Source of the DNA: Dyella choica
GTDB taxonomy: Bacteria > Pseudomonadota > Gammaproteobacteria > Xanthomonadales > Rhodanobacteraceae
Direction: 5' to 3'
Length of the DNA stretch: 64,000 nt
Assembly (NCBI RefSeq): GCF_003977665.1
Contig: NZ_RYYV01000004.1
Span: forward strand, 124,001-188,000
Shown piece by piece: positions 1-7,560 of this stretch (its first letter is position 1; every line of letters begins with the position of its first letter). The translations under genes and the position numbers were made by a program. The notes beneath the pieces are model-generated. The model was given only the letters and a program-made list of their open reading frames with translations, did not search any database and was not told the DNA's origin.

Positions 1-1
1 C

Positions 2-571
2 GCCGCCGCCGAACTGCTCGATGCGCCCTTGCCGAACGACCACCTGTCGTTCTGGACACCGCTGGTTGCGCAGGCGCCCACGTCGACGGAAGAAGCGGAA
101 GTTCTCTCACTGGTGATATTTCGTGCCGGCGGCGAACTGCTGGCCTTGCCAACGAGGACGTTCAAGGAAGTAGTCGGGCACCGGATGATCCATGCCATTC
201 CTCATCGACGCGATGGCGTCATTCTTGGAATCACCAATATCCGTGGTGAATTGGTGGTCTGCGCTTCGCTGCTGCATTTGCTCGGCCTGGAGGCGACCCC
301 GAAGAAAAAAGGCGACAAGCAGAACATGCTGAACGAACGAATGCTGGTGATCGAACACAAAGGAACGCACACCGCTTTTCCCGTGGATGAAATTCACGAA
401 GTGGGACGCTTCCGGGTGGCGGACTTCGGTGATGTGCCATCGACGCTGGCCAAAGCGGCATCCACTTATGTCAAGGCCATTGTTACGTGGCAGGGCCGAT
501 CCGCCGGCCTGCTTGACGATCAGCTGCTGCTCTTCACCATCAACCGGAGCCTGACATTAGCCACGACCTGA
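2..571 (+). CDS. wspD: CheW-like coupling protein WspD (5' end outside window)
   Basis: CheW-domain scaffold that would link a chemoreceptor to the kinase encoded just downstream. The frame is open to the left edge (it reads A-A-A-E-L-L-D-A-P before the first possible start, TTG at 29), so the gene begins before the window. The SH3-like CheW core is visible: a strand with LLALPTRTFKEV, then GVTNIRGE-like GITNIRGELVVCASL, and FPVDEIHEV. It ends 11 bases before the CheA-type gene, and the order CheW, CheA-REC, CheB, REC-GGDEF is that of the Pseudomonas wsp operon, where this position is WspD. The receptor (WspA), WspB and WspC genes would lie upstream, outside the window. Family assignment is firm; the Wsp name rests on gene order. 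Confidence 0.85.
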   Translation, partial: AAAELLDAPLPNDHLSFWTPLVAQAPTSTEEAEVLSLVIFRAGGELLALPTRTFKEVVGHRMIHAIPHRRDGVILGITNIRGELVVCASLLHLLGLEATPKKKGDKQNMLNERMLVIEHKGTHTAFPVDEIHEVGRFRVADFGDVPSTLAKAASTYVKAIVTWQGRSAGLLDDQLLLFTINRSLTLATT

Positions 572-582
572 GCCAGCTGTCG

Positions 583-2823
583 ATGATGGATCTGTTCCGC
601 CTGGAGACCGAAAGCCAGGTACAGGTTCTTACTTCCGGACTGCTTGCGTTGGAGCGCGACTCGAGCGCACCCGAGCAGTTGGAGGCCTGCATGCGTGCCG
701 CCCATTCCCTGAAGGGAGCGGCGCGCATTGTCGACATCGCCGCGGGCGTCAATGTAGCGCATGCGATGGAAGACATCTTCGTAGCCGCACAGCACGGCAC
801 GCTGCGCTTGAAGCAGCCGCACATTGACGTGCTGTTGCGGGGCCTGGATCTTTTCAATCGTATCGCCAATACCGCCGAGTCCCATCTCGTTCGCTGGACC
901 AGCGAGCTTCATGCGGAAGTCGATGCTCATTTGGCCGACTCGCGCGGCCTACTCACCTCATCCTTCATCGCCGACGAAGCGATCACGGCAGCGCCACAGG
1001 AACCTGCCGCTGAAAGCCAATCCAACGCGATCGCTCCGTCTGCCGTGGCAACCGCTGCCGGCGATGCACGGGATTCGCGTGAGCAAGCACTGCGCATTAC
1101 CGCCAATCACTTGAACCGGCTGCTCGGCCTAGCCGGCGAAGCGCTGGTGGATTCGCGCCAGCTAAGGCCCTTCGTCGATTCGCTGCTCAAGCTTAAGCGG
1201 CTTCACTATGGCGCGCGCAAGGCCATGGAAGAACTTCATCACTCCCTGCCTACGCAGATGCTGAACGAGCGTGACGCACAAGTCTTGGAGACCTTGCACG
1301 ATCATATCGCGCGTTCTCAAGAGTTGCTCGCCGATAACCTCGTCGGATTGGAGAACTTCGCCTACCGGTCCTCCGACCTGGCCAATCGTCTGTATCACGA
1401 AGCTGTGACCTGCCGAATGCTGCCCTTCGCCGATGGTGTGCGTGGCTTGCCACGCATGGCGCGCGATGTGGCGCGCGGGCTTGGCAAGCAGGTGCACTTG
1501 GAGATCGTCGGCGAATCGACCCAGGTGGATCGCGAAGTGCTGGAAAAACTGGAAGCACCCTTGGGACACCTCATCCGCAATGCGATCGATCACGGCATCT
1601 GCCTGCCGGACGAGCGCATTGCGCTTGGCAAAGCCGCCGAAGGCACCATCCGCCTGGAAGCGCGCCACAACAACGGCATGCTGATGATCAGTGTGTCAGA
1701 CGATGGCCGCGGCATCAGCCTGCCGGGACTGCGCGAGGCGATAGTACGGCGCAATTTGACCACAGCCGAAATGGCAGGGCGGCTCTCCGACGAAGAGTTG
1801 CTGGAATTCCTGTTCCTTCCCGGCTTCACCATGCGGGACAGCGTCACCGAGATATCCGGCCGTGGCGTCGGGCTGGATGTGGTGCAGGACATGGTGAAGC
1901 GCTTGCGGGGCAAGGTGCACATTTCCACCTCTTCCGGCGAAGGGGCGCGCTTCCAGCTGCAGTTGCCATTGAGCCTTTCCGTGGTGCGGGCATTGCTGGT
2001 CGACATTCATGGCGAACGCTACGCGTTTCCCTTGAGCGCCATCCATCGTACGCTGAAGTTGACGAGCGAGGCCATTCAACTGCTCGAAGGCCGCCAGTTT
2101 TTTATGCTCAACGCAGACGCCGTAGGCCTGATTAGCGCACGTCAAGTGCTGCATGGCGATGCAGCAACTAGCCGCGATGACGAGCTTTCCGTAGTGGTAG
2201 TTGGCCATACCGGACAAGCCTATGGACTCGTCGTAGATCACCTGCTCAGTGAACATGAGTTGGTCGTGCGCACCCTCGATCCACGGCTAGGCAAGATCAA
2301 GGACATTGCGGCCGGCGCGTTGACCGAAGACGGCTCGCCCGTGTTGATCGTCGACACGGATGAACTTGTCCAGTCCATCGACAAGCTTATTTCCGAACAA
2401 CGCTTGAGCCGGCTTCACCGTGAAGACAACTCGACCACTGCAAAGCGCCGTCGGGTGCTGGTAGTCGACGACTCGCTGACTGTCCGCGAACTCCAGCGCA
2501 GTCTATTGGATGGTGCCGGCTATGAGGTGGAAGTCGCCGTCGACGGCATGGATGGATGGAATGCGATCCGCACGGGCCGCTTCGACATGCTGGTCACGGA
2601 TATCGACATGCCTCGCATGGACGGCATGGAACTGGTGGCGAAGATAAAACGCGATCCTCACCTGAAAGACATTCCCGTGTTAATCGTTTCCTACAAGGAC
2701 CGTGAGGAAGATCGCCTGCGCGGCCTGGAAGCCGGTGCGGACTACTACCTCACCAAGGGCAGTTTCCATGACGACTCGCTCCTGCAAGCGGTGATCGACT
2801 TGATCGGCGAGGCAAACGCATGA
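583..2823 (+). CDS. wspE: Hybrid CheA-type histidine kinase with receiver domain, WspE
   Basis: Chemosensory histidine kinase of 746 residues, close to the size of Pseudomonas WspE. Domains in order: HPt with phospho-accepting His41 in AAHSLKGAAR; dimerisation region; HATPase (N box LIRNAIDHGI, G box DDGRGIS, then GRGVGLDVV); a CheW-like regulatory domain (SVVRALLVDIHGERYAFPL); and a C-terminal receiver with the DDS acidic pair and phospho-acceptor Asp near residue 672 in VTDIDMPRMDG. It would phosphorylate the WspR response regulator and the WspF methylesterase encoded next. A second ATG follows at 586, so the exact start is uncertain by one codon. It overlaps the next gene by 4 bases (ATGA), showing translational coupling. 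Confidence 0.9.
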   Translation: MMDLFRLETESQVQVLTSGLLALERDSSAPEQLEACMRAAHSLKGAARIVDIAAGVNVAHAMEDIFVAAQHGTLRLKQPHIDVLLRGLDLFNRIANTAESHLVRWTSELHAEVDAHLADSRGLLTSSFIADEAITAAPQEPAAESQSNAIAPSAVATAAGDARDSREQALRITANHLNRLLGLAGEALVDSRQLRPFVDSLLKLKRLHYGARKAMEELHHSLPTQMLNERDAQVLETLHDHIARSQELLADNLVGLENFAYRSSDLANRLYHEAVTCRMLPFADGVRGLPRMARDVARGLGKQVHLEIVGESTQVDREVLEKLEAPLGHLIRNAIDHGICLPDERIALGKAAEGTIRLEARHNNGMLMISVSDDGRGISLPGLREAIVRRNLTTAEMAGRLSDEELLEFLFLPGFTMRDSVTEISGRGVGLDVVQDMVKRLRGKVHISTSSGEGARFQLQLPLSLSVVRALLVDIHGERYAFPLSAIHRTLKLTSEAIQLLEGRQFFMLNADAVGLISARQVLHGDAATSRDDELSVVVVGHTGQAYGLVVDHLLSEHELVVRTLDPRLGKIKDIAAGALTEDGSPVLIVDTDELVQSIDKLISEQRLSRLHREDNSTTAKRRRVLVVDDSLTVRELQRSLLDGAGYEVEVAVDGMDGWNAIRTGRFDMLVTDIDMPRMDGMELVAKIKRDPHLKDIPVLIVSYKDREEDRLRGLEAGADYYLTKGSFHDDSLLQAVIDLIGEANA

Positions 2824-3857
2824 GGATCGGCATCGTCAACGATTCCACGCTTGCGGTAGAAGCACTGCGTCGAGCGGTAGCCACCCAACGGGAACACCAG
2901 ATCGCCTGGATCGCGTTCAACGGTGAAGATGCCGTCGTGCTATGTGCGAAAGACACGCCCGACCTGATCTTCATGGATCTGATTATGCCCGGGATGGACG
3001 GCGTGGAAACCACGCGCCGCATCATGGCCGCCACGCCTTGCGCCATCCTGATCGTTACCGGCAATGTCGGCGCCAATGCTTCACGCGTGTTCGACGCGAT
3101 GGGTTGGGGTGCACTGGATGCCGTGGATACCCCGACGTTCGAGTCCATGGAATCGGGCCGCGTCGCGCCACTCATGGCGAAAGTCGCGATCATCGGCAGG
3201 CTCATCGGAGAAAAACGCGCGGACCAAGCGCTGCGACGCCGAACATCGAACCATGCGCCCGCACGGCAATTGGTTGCCATCGGTGCTTCGGCGGGAGGTC
3301 CGGCAGCGCTATCGGCCGTCCTGGCAGCCCTGCCCGCCCACTTTCCGGCGGCCGTCGTGGTGATCCAGCACGTCGATCCGCAGTTTGCACCGGGCCTGGC
3401 CGACTGGTTGAACCAGCATTCGACCTTGCCGGTACGGCTAGCGATGGAAGGAGACCAACCCCTCGCCGGCACGGTGCTGCTGGCCTCGACCGGCGATCAT
3501 CTGCAACTGAAAGATACGCAGCTGGTCGGTTATACGCCCATACCGCGTGATTATCCCTACCGCCCATCCATCAACGTATTCTTCGAGAGCATTACCTATC
3601 ACTGGCCCGGCAAAGCCGTCGGCGTATTGCTGACCGGCATGGGGCGCGACGGCGCGCTTGGGCTCAAGTCCCTGCGGGACAAAGGTTGCCACACCATTGC
3701 GCAAGACCAGGCCACCAGCGCGGTGTACGGCATGCCAAAAGCGGCAGCGGCGCTGGATGCGGCGACCGAAGTACTGCCGCTGGATCGCATAGCGCCCCGC
3801 CTGATCGAATTGATCGGCACGGGCTTTCAAGACGTCCACCAGGGGATAGGAGCATGA
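2820..3857 (+). CDS. wspF: CheB-type receptor methylesterase WspF
   Basis: Protein-glutamate methylesterase of 345 residues that would remove methyl groups from the Wsp receptor and so adapt the signal. The N-terminal receiver domain has its phospho-acceptor at Asp53 (FMDLIMPGMDG). The usual DD pair reads ND (IGIVNDST), as is typical for WspF. The C-terminal CheB domain keeps the catalytic Ser in IGASAGGP, the His in IQHVDPQFAPGLA and the Asp in TGMGRDGALG. It overlaps wspE and wspR by ATGA junctions on both sides. In Pseudomonas, loss of wspF locks WspR on and gives wrinkly colonies; that is family knowledge, not seen here. Confidence 0.9.
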   Translation: MRIGIVNDSTLAVEALRRAVATQREHQIAWIAFNGEDAVVLCAKDTPDLIFMDLIMPGMDGVETTRRIMAATPCAILIVTGNVGANASRVFDAMGWGALDAVDTPTFESMESGRVAPLMAKVAIIGRLIGEKRADQALRRRTSNHAPARQLVAIGASAGGPAALSAVLAALPAHFPAAVVVIQHVDPQFAPGLADWLNQHSTLPVRLAMEGDQPLAGTVLLASTGDHLQLKDTQLVGYTPIPRDYPYRPSINVFFESITYHWPGKAVGVLLTGMGRDGALGLKSLRDKGCHTIAQDQATSAVYGMPKAAAALDAATEVLPLDRIAPRLIELIGTGFQDVHQGIGA

Positions 3858-4870
3858 CCGCACGTGAAGATGCTGTATCCCCGCCCACGATCGCACGGGA
3901 CGACTACAAGATCATGGTGCTGCTGGTCGACGACCAGCCCATCATCGGCGAAGCCATCCGCCGCGCTTTGATCGGCCAGCCGGATATCCATTTCCATTTC
4001 AACCCTGACCCGTTCGAGGCGCTGAGCGTGGCCGAACAGGTCAAGCCCACCGTCATCCTGCAGGACCTGGTCATGCCCGGCGTTACCGGCCTGGCGTTGT
4101 TGACGCAATACCGAAGCAGCCCGACGCTCAAGGGTGTTCCGGTCATCGTGCTTTCCACCACGGAAGAGCCCGCGGTGAAAAGCGAGGCTTTTTCGCTCGG
4201 TGCCAACGATTATCTGGTGAAGTTGCCGGACAGCATCGAGTTGGTGGCGCGCATCAGGCATCATTCGAGGGCCTACTTGAACCAGATCCAGCGCGACGAA
4301 GCGTATCGCGCCTTGCATGAAAGCCAGCGCCAATTGGTGGAAAAAAACCTGGAGCTGGAGCGCCTCACCCACGTGGACGGCCTTACCGGCCTCAGCAATC
4401 GCCGCTACCTGGACGAGTTCATGGAGATCCAATGGCGGCGTTCCAGGCGAAAAGGCGAACCGCTCTCGGTGCTGATGATCGATGTGGACGACTTCAAGCG
4501 CTACAACGACCACTACGGCCACCTGGCCGGTGATGAGGTGCTGAAGAAACTCGCCAACATCATCCAGGATTCCTGCCGCCGTCCCACGGATCTTGCAGCC
4601 CGCTTCGGTGGCGAGGAATTCGCCGTCGTGCTTTCACCCTCCTCTCCTGACGAAACACGGGTGATGGGAGAAAAAATACGCGCCGAAGTGGAGCGTGCCG
4701 CCCTACCCCATCGCGAATCCTCCGTAGCCACGATCGTGACCGTCAGCGTTGGTGGTGCGTCGCAGATACCCACCGCCGACAGCAGCTTTCCATCGGTCAT
4801 CCAGGCGGCGGATGAATCGCTTTACGATGCCAAACGGGGTGGCAGAAACCGCGTGATCGTGCGTGGCTGA
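3854..4870 (+). CDS. wspR: Response-regulator diguanylate cyclase WspR
   Basis: Output of the Wsp pathway: a 338-residue diguanylate cyclase making c-di-GMP from two GTP. A receiver domain with Asp71 (ILQDLVMPG) is joined by a helical stalk (HESQRQLVEKNLELERL) to a GGDEF domain whose active-site motif is GGEEF near residue 252. The inhibitory I-site is intact: RPTD lies five residues before GGEEF, as in Pseudomonas WspR. The open frame extends back to 3686 inside wspF, but the ATG at 3854 overlaps the wspF stop as ATGA and gives a protein of the family length, so I chose it. A short palindrome (4889-4908) follows the stop and could end the operon transcript. Confidence 0.92.
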   Translation: MTAREDAVSPPTIARDDYKIMVLLVDDQPIIGEAIRRALIGQPDIHFHFNPDPFEALSVAEQVKPTVILQDLVMPGVTGLALLTQYRSSPTLKGVPVIVLSTTEEPAVKSEAFSLGANDYLVKLPDSIELVARIRHHSRAYLNQIQRDEAYRALHESQRQLVEKNLELERLTHVDGLTGLSNRRYLDEFMEIQWRRSRRKGEPLSVLMIDVDDFKRYNDHYGHLAGDEVLKKLANIIQDSCRRPTDLAARFGGEEFAVVLSPSSPDETRVMGEKIRAEVERAALPHRESSVATIVTVSVGGASQIPTADSSFPSVIQAADESLYDAKRGGRNRVIVRG

Positions 4871-4888
4871 CATGCAGCGATGCGGGAA

Positions 4889-4914
4889 GCTGGGATTAAC
4901 ATCCCAGCCTACGC
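4889..4914. repeat. REP-like palindrome, single copy
   Basis: One hairpin of the GCTGGGAT...ATCCCAGC family followed by CTACGC, 18 bases after the wspR stop and just before the end of the convergent deaminase-like gene. It may serve as a bidirectional terminator or mRNA 3' stabiliser. Confidence 0.75.
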
Positions 4915-4958
4915 CATAGGTGGCGGACGCGCCGGCAAGCGCAAGCAGCGTAGCCCCC

Positions 4959-5504
4959 CTACTTCACCAAGGCACTCATTCCCGCCTGGTTTCTCGCGAC
5001 CCACGCCGACAGGTAATGAAAGTGCTGGTAGACCCAGCGCCGGCAGTTCTTGCAGGGTGGGTTGTAGAGGATTTGCGATTGGTTCTGGTTGAACGGTATC
5101 AGTACCCAGTTGCGAAGCGACTGGTTCAATTGATATCTCAGCAGGTAGTACATCTTGGGCTCTGCACAATTCATCGCGCCGCGCCCATGCGGGTCGTAAC
5201 CTTTGTGCTTGATCTGGTCATCGCTGAAGCCACCTCCCGCCTTGGAGCGGAGGAAGGCTTCAAGCCTTGACGTAATGGTCACTTTGGCCGCACCAGGGCT
5301 GCTGCCGTTGCTTACGATGCTGGTCAGCTCCTGAAATCCCGGGCCTCCCGAAAACAACGCGTAATGGTTGTTCAGATTGCTCAGATCCAGCGCGACGGCG
5401 CATACCTTGTCGGCATTGGGACTGCCACTGTTATTCTGAAACTTGAGATTGGCTATGCTTCTTGCATGCGCTACTAAGGAACTTGTCGTTTGTACGTGCG
5501 ACAT
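4959..5504 (-). CDS. Putative deaminase-superfamily protein (CAE/PCxxC)
   Basis: Unknown 181-residue protein whose C-terminal half carries the zinc-site signature of the cytidine-deaminase fold: Cys113-Ala-Glu115 in MNCAEPK and Cys151-x-x-Cys154 in PPCKNC. The preceding KVCAVALDLSNLNNHYALFSGG fits the first strand and helix of that fold. Families with CAE and PCxxC include toxin-associated deaminases, but no delivery domain or signal peptide is visible and the substrate is unknown. The frame stays open to 5783, but that part runs through a palindromic repeat. The ATG at 5504 has a good ribosome-binding site (CGGAG, 6-7 bases away), so I chose it. It is isolated, convergent with wspR. An inactive or moonlighting member cannot be excluded. 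Confidence 0.65.
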   Translation of the reverse strand: MSHVQTTSSLVAHARSIANLKFQNNSGSPNADKVCAVALDLSNLNNHYALFSGGPGFQELTSIVSNGSSPGAAKVTITSRLEAFLRSKAGGGFSDDQIKHKGYDPHGRGAMNCAEPKMYYLLRYQLNQSLRNWVLIPFNQNQSQILYNPPCKNCRRWVYQHFHYLSAWVARNQAGMSALVK

Positions 5505-5851
5505 AATGCACTCCGGCTTGGGTATTGACGCATCGATGGGGATACGTGTCCATTTCCAACCTGCACCAGGCCGCAAACATCGCCGGGGTAACTCGAATGA
5601 AGAAGTAGCCCGTACCCTCGATGTTCGGCAGCGCGCACACAAAGCCTGAGCAGACGTCGCCCGGAGTCTATCAGCTCTATGCCTGGGGAAGTTTTGATCC
5701 ATTCCACGTGCCCGGCATGACGACCAGTAGGCGGGGATGGCAATCCCAGCAACCGAATGCCGGGTGGAAGCTGGGATTATCATCCCAGCCTACTCAAAGG
5801 GCGGTAGTGAGCGCCATCAGCAGTGTTTGGGGCGCTGAATGGCCCTTCGCA
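5505..5851. other. Intergenic region with REP pair; no gene supported
   Basis: 347 bases between two minus-strand genes. It contains the paired REP element at 5727-5793 and the presumed promoter of the deaminase-like gene. Several short minus-strand frames cross it without a convincing start or family; they could be remnants of a decayed gene, but I cannot name one. Confidence 0.5.
5727..5793. repeat. REP pair (inverted GTAGGC...GCCTAC)
   Basis: Two hairpins in opposite orientation: GTAGGCGGGGATGGCAATCC at the left and GGGATTATCATCCCAGCCTAC at the right, separated by a short spacer. Same family as the elements near 10.6, 20.6, 21.3, 31.0 and 59.1 kb; the left hairpin has one changed base in its stem. 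Confidence 0.85.
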
Positions 5852-6400
5852 TCAAAAAAGGTCGTCAAGCCATGATTCGAGCCACGACGGGCGCCAACTT
5901 CCAAGCCATCCAAGCGAGCGATTGACGTAAAAGCAGACCACCATCAAGGCTATAAAGCCAATCATGGTTACGACATATTTAGCCATGGGCGCACTATCGG
6001 GTAAATGTACGCCGTAGTCGACAAGGATCGCCAGGGCAAGGGCATCCAGGATGGCGATTGCAACAAGGAACCATTTACGGCGGGACCATTTGAGGGGTGA
6101 CGTATCATCCGACGCTTCATCATGGGGCGTATCGTCGGATGACGGGACGAACGCGGTCGATCGCGGCGTTTTGCGCGCACTCTTCAAGCTTTCCACGCGA
6201 AGATGGATATTCTCCATCATCTCAGCGCGCAACTGGATGTATTTTGCCTGACGAATGGCTCTATTCGCTTCGGGCAGTTCGCCTTCCACCTTGGACCATA
6301 ACGCCTGATCAATGTGGCCCATGAGAGTCTCTCTCTCGGCCTCTTCATAAAAGCGCCTGTCAGTCAATGTCGTCCCCTGAAATCCGTGGCTGCACGTCAT
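5852..6400 (-). CDS. Two-pass membrane protein of unknown function
   Basis: Unrecognised protein of 182 residues. The N-terminal half is hydrophilic and charged with helical character (WSKVEGELPEANRAIRQAKY, then MENIHLRVESLKSARK) and a DDTPHDEASDD acidic linker. Two membrane segments follow (FLVAIAILDALALAILVDYGV and VVTMIGFIALMVVCFYVNRS), and the tail is Trp-rich (LGWLGSWRPSWLESWLDDLF). I placed the start at the ATG at 6400, which has GAGG about nine bases upstream; an in-frame ATG at 6415 is the alternative. It is divergent from the ParB-like gene with about 115 bases between. No family is recognised. Confidence 0.6.
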   Translation of the reverse strand: MTCSHGFQGTTLTDRRFYEEAERETLMGHIDQALWSKVEGELPEANRAIRQAKYIQLRAEMMENIHLRVESLKSARKTPRSTAFVPSSDDTPHDEASDDTSPLKWSRRKWFLVAIAILDALALAILVDYGVHLPDSAPMAKYVVTMIGFIALMVVCFYVNRSLGWLGSWRPSWLESWLDDLF

Positions 6401-6514
6401 TTTAATCAGCCTCATCCTTGGCGCCTAGGGAGCCTCTGATACGGTGTTCCTTCCCGGCCTGACGCACTACAATGCGCGCCCTTTTCTGCTGAAGCCGGAC
6501 CCAAGCGGACTTTG

Positions 6515-7339
6515 ATGGACATCGTCGTCAACCAAGAACTCAAGGCCTATATCGATCCCCTGACCGCGGAGGAACACGAGTCGCTGGAGCGCAGCCTGCT
6601 TACGGAGGGCTGCCGCGATGCCCTGGTGTTGTGGGGCAATGTCTTGGTGGATGGCCACAATCGCTACGGCATTTGCCAGCAGCACGGCTTGCCGTTCCAG
6701 ACCGTGCAAAACCCTCGGTTCCAGTCGATCGAAGACGTGCATCTGTGGATGATCGACCAGCACCTGGGGCGGCGCAGCGTGTCGGATTTTCAGCGCGGCG
6801 TGCTGGCGCTGCGCAAGCGCGAGATCCTGGCGCAACGATCCGCCGCCCAGGCTCCAACGGCCCCTGCGCCCACCACCGAGGACGAGCCCATTTCGGCCGA
6901 CGAGCCGGCCGCCTCCGCCACGGCCTCCACCGAGCGGCCACCCAGCCGTGAGGCGCTCGCGCGCGAGGCCAAGCTCAGCGGCAATCAAGTGGCGCTGATC
7001 GAAAAGATCCAGAAGCAAGCGGCGCCCGAGGTCGTGGCGGCCGTACGCTCAGGCGTGATCTCGATCAATGCCGCAGCTGCTGTGTCGAGCCTTCCGGAAG
7101 AGGAACAGCGCGAGGCCGCCTTGGCGGGAAGCAAGGAACTGAAGGAAGTGGCCAGGCGAGTGCGCGAATCCAAGCGCAAACCAACGGCCGCCAAGGAGCC
7201 GATCACGCCTTCACCCGAGGCAAGCGTCGATGACGGTGTCGACGAACTCACGCAACTTCGCCGGCAAGTGGCCGAATTGCAGGAAGAAAACGCAGCGCTG
7301 CGCAAGGAGCTAGCGGATTTGCGGACAGCGTCGGCGTGA
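6515..7339 (+). CDS. Orphan ParB-like nuclease-domain protein
   Basis: A 274-residue protein with an N-terminal ParB/Srx-type domain, marked by VDGHNRYGIC (DGHNR at residues 46-50) and preceding strands LVLWGNVLV. A low-complexity Pro/Ala/Glu linker (about residues 110-145) leads to a helical region with SREALAREAKLSGNQVALIEK, which looks like a helix-turn-helix. The C-terminus is a coiled coil (TQLRRQVAELQEENAALRKE). The start is ATG at 6515 rather than the TTG one codon earlier. No ParA partner is nearby, so a chromosome-segregation role is doubtful. Proteins of this sort also act as accessory DNA-binding or CTP-binding factors; that is inference. Confidence 0.75.
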   Translation: MDIVVNQELKAYIDPLTAEEHESLERSLLTEGCRDALVLWGNVLVDGHNRYGICQQHGLPFQTVQNPRFQSIEDVHLWMIDQHLGRRSVSDFQRGVLALRKREILAQRSAAQAPTAPAPTTEDEPISADEPAASATASTERPPSREALAREAKLSGNQVALIEKIQKQAAPEVVAAVRSGVISINAAAAVSSLPEEEQREAALAGSKELKEVARRVRESKRKPTAAKEPITPSPEASVDDGVDELTQLRRQVAELQEENAALRKELADLRTASA

Positions 7340-7400
7340 AGCAACTCCCTCCCCTACTAGACCTATCTGATCAGCGTCGAAGTTCAGCTGCGCGATAGGA

Positions 7401-7530
7401 AATTCCCTCCCCTGCTTGCAGGGGAGGGCCAAGGTGGGGTTGCACGAGCTTGCTGCAGTGTTTGAGTTCACCGCGAGATTGCTTCACCCCACCCCAACCC
7501 TCCCCTACTACACGTAGGGGAGGGAGCAAA
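7401..7530. repeat. Long inverted repeat with nested palindromes
   Basis: Two arms face each other: 7401-7446 (a CCCTCCCC..GGGGAGGG hairpin at 7405-7428, then CCAAGGTGGGGTTG) and 7484-7530 (CACCCCACCCCAACC, then a second CCCTCCCC..GGGGAGGG hairpin at 7498-7524). The whole block could fold as one cruciform. It lies between the end of the ParB-like gene and the end of the convergent secreted protein, so it may act as a two-way terminator. A shorter relative is at 37524-37545. Confidence 0.8.
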
Positions 7531-7560
7531 TACACGCTATTCAAGAAAGCGCGCGAAGGC

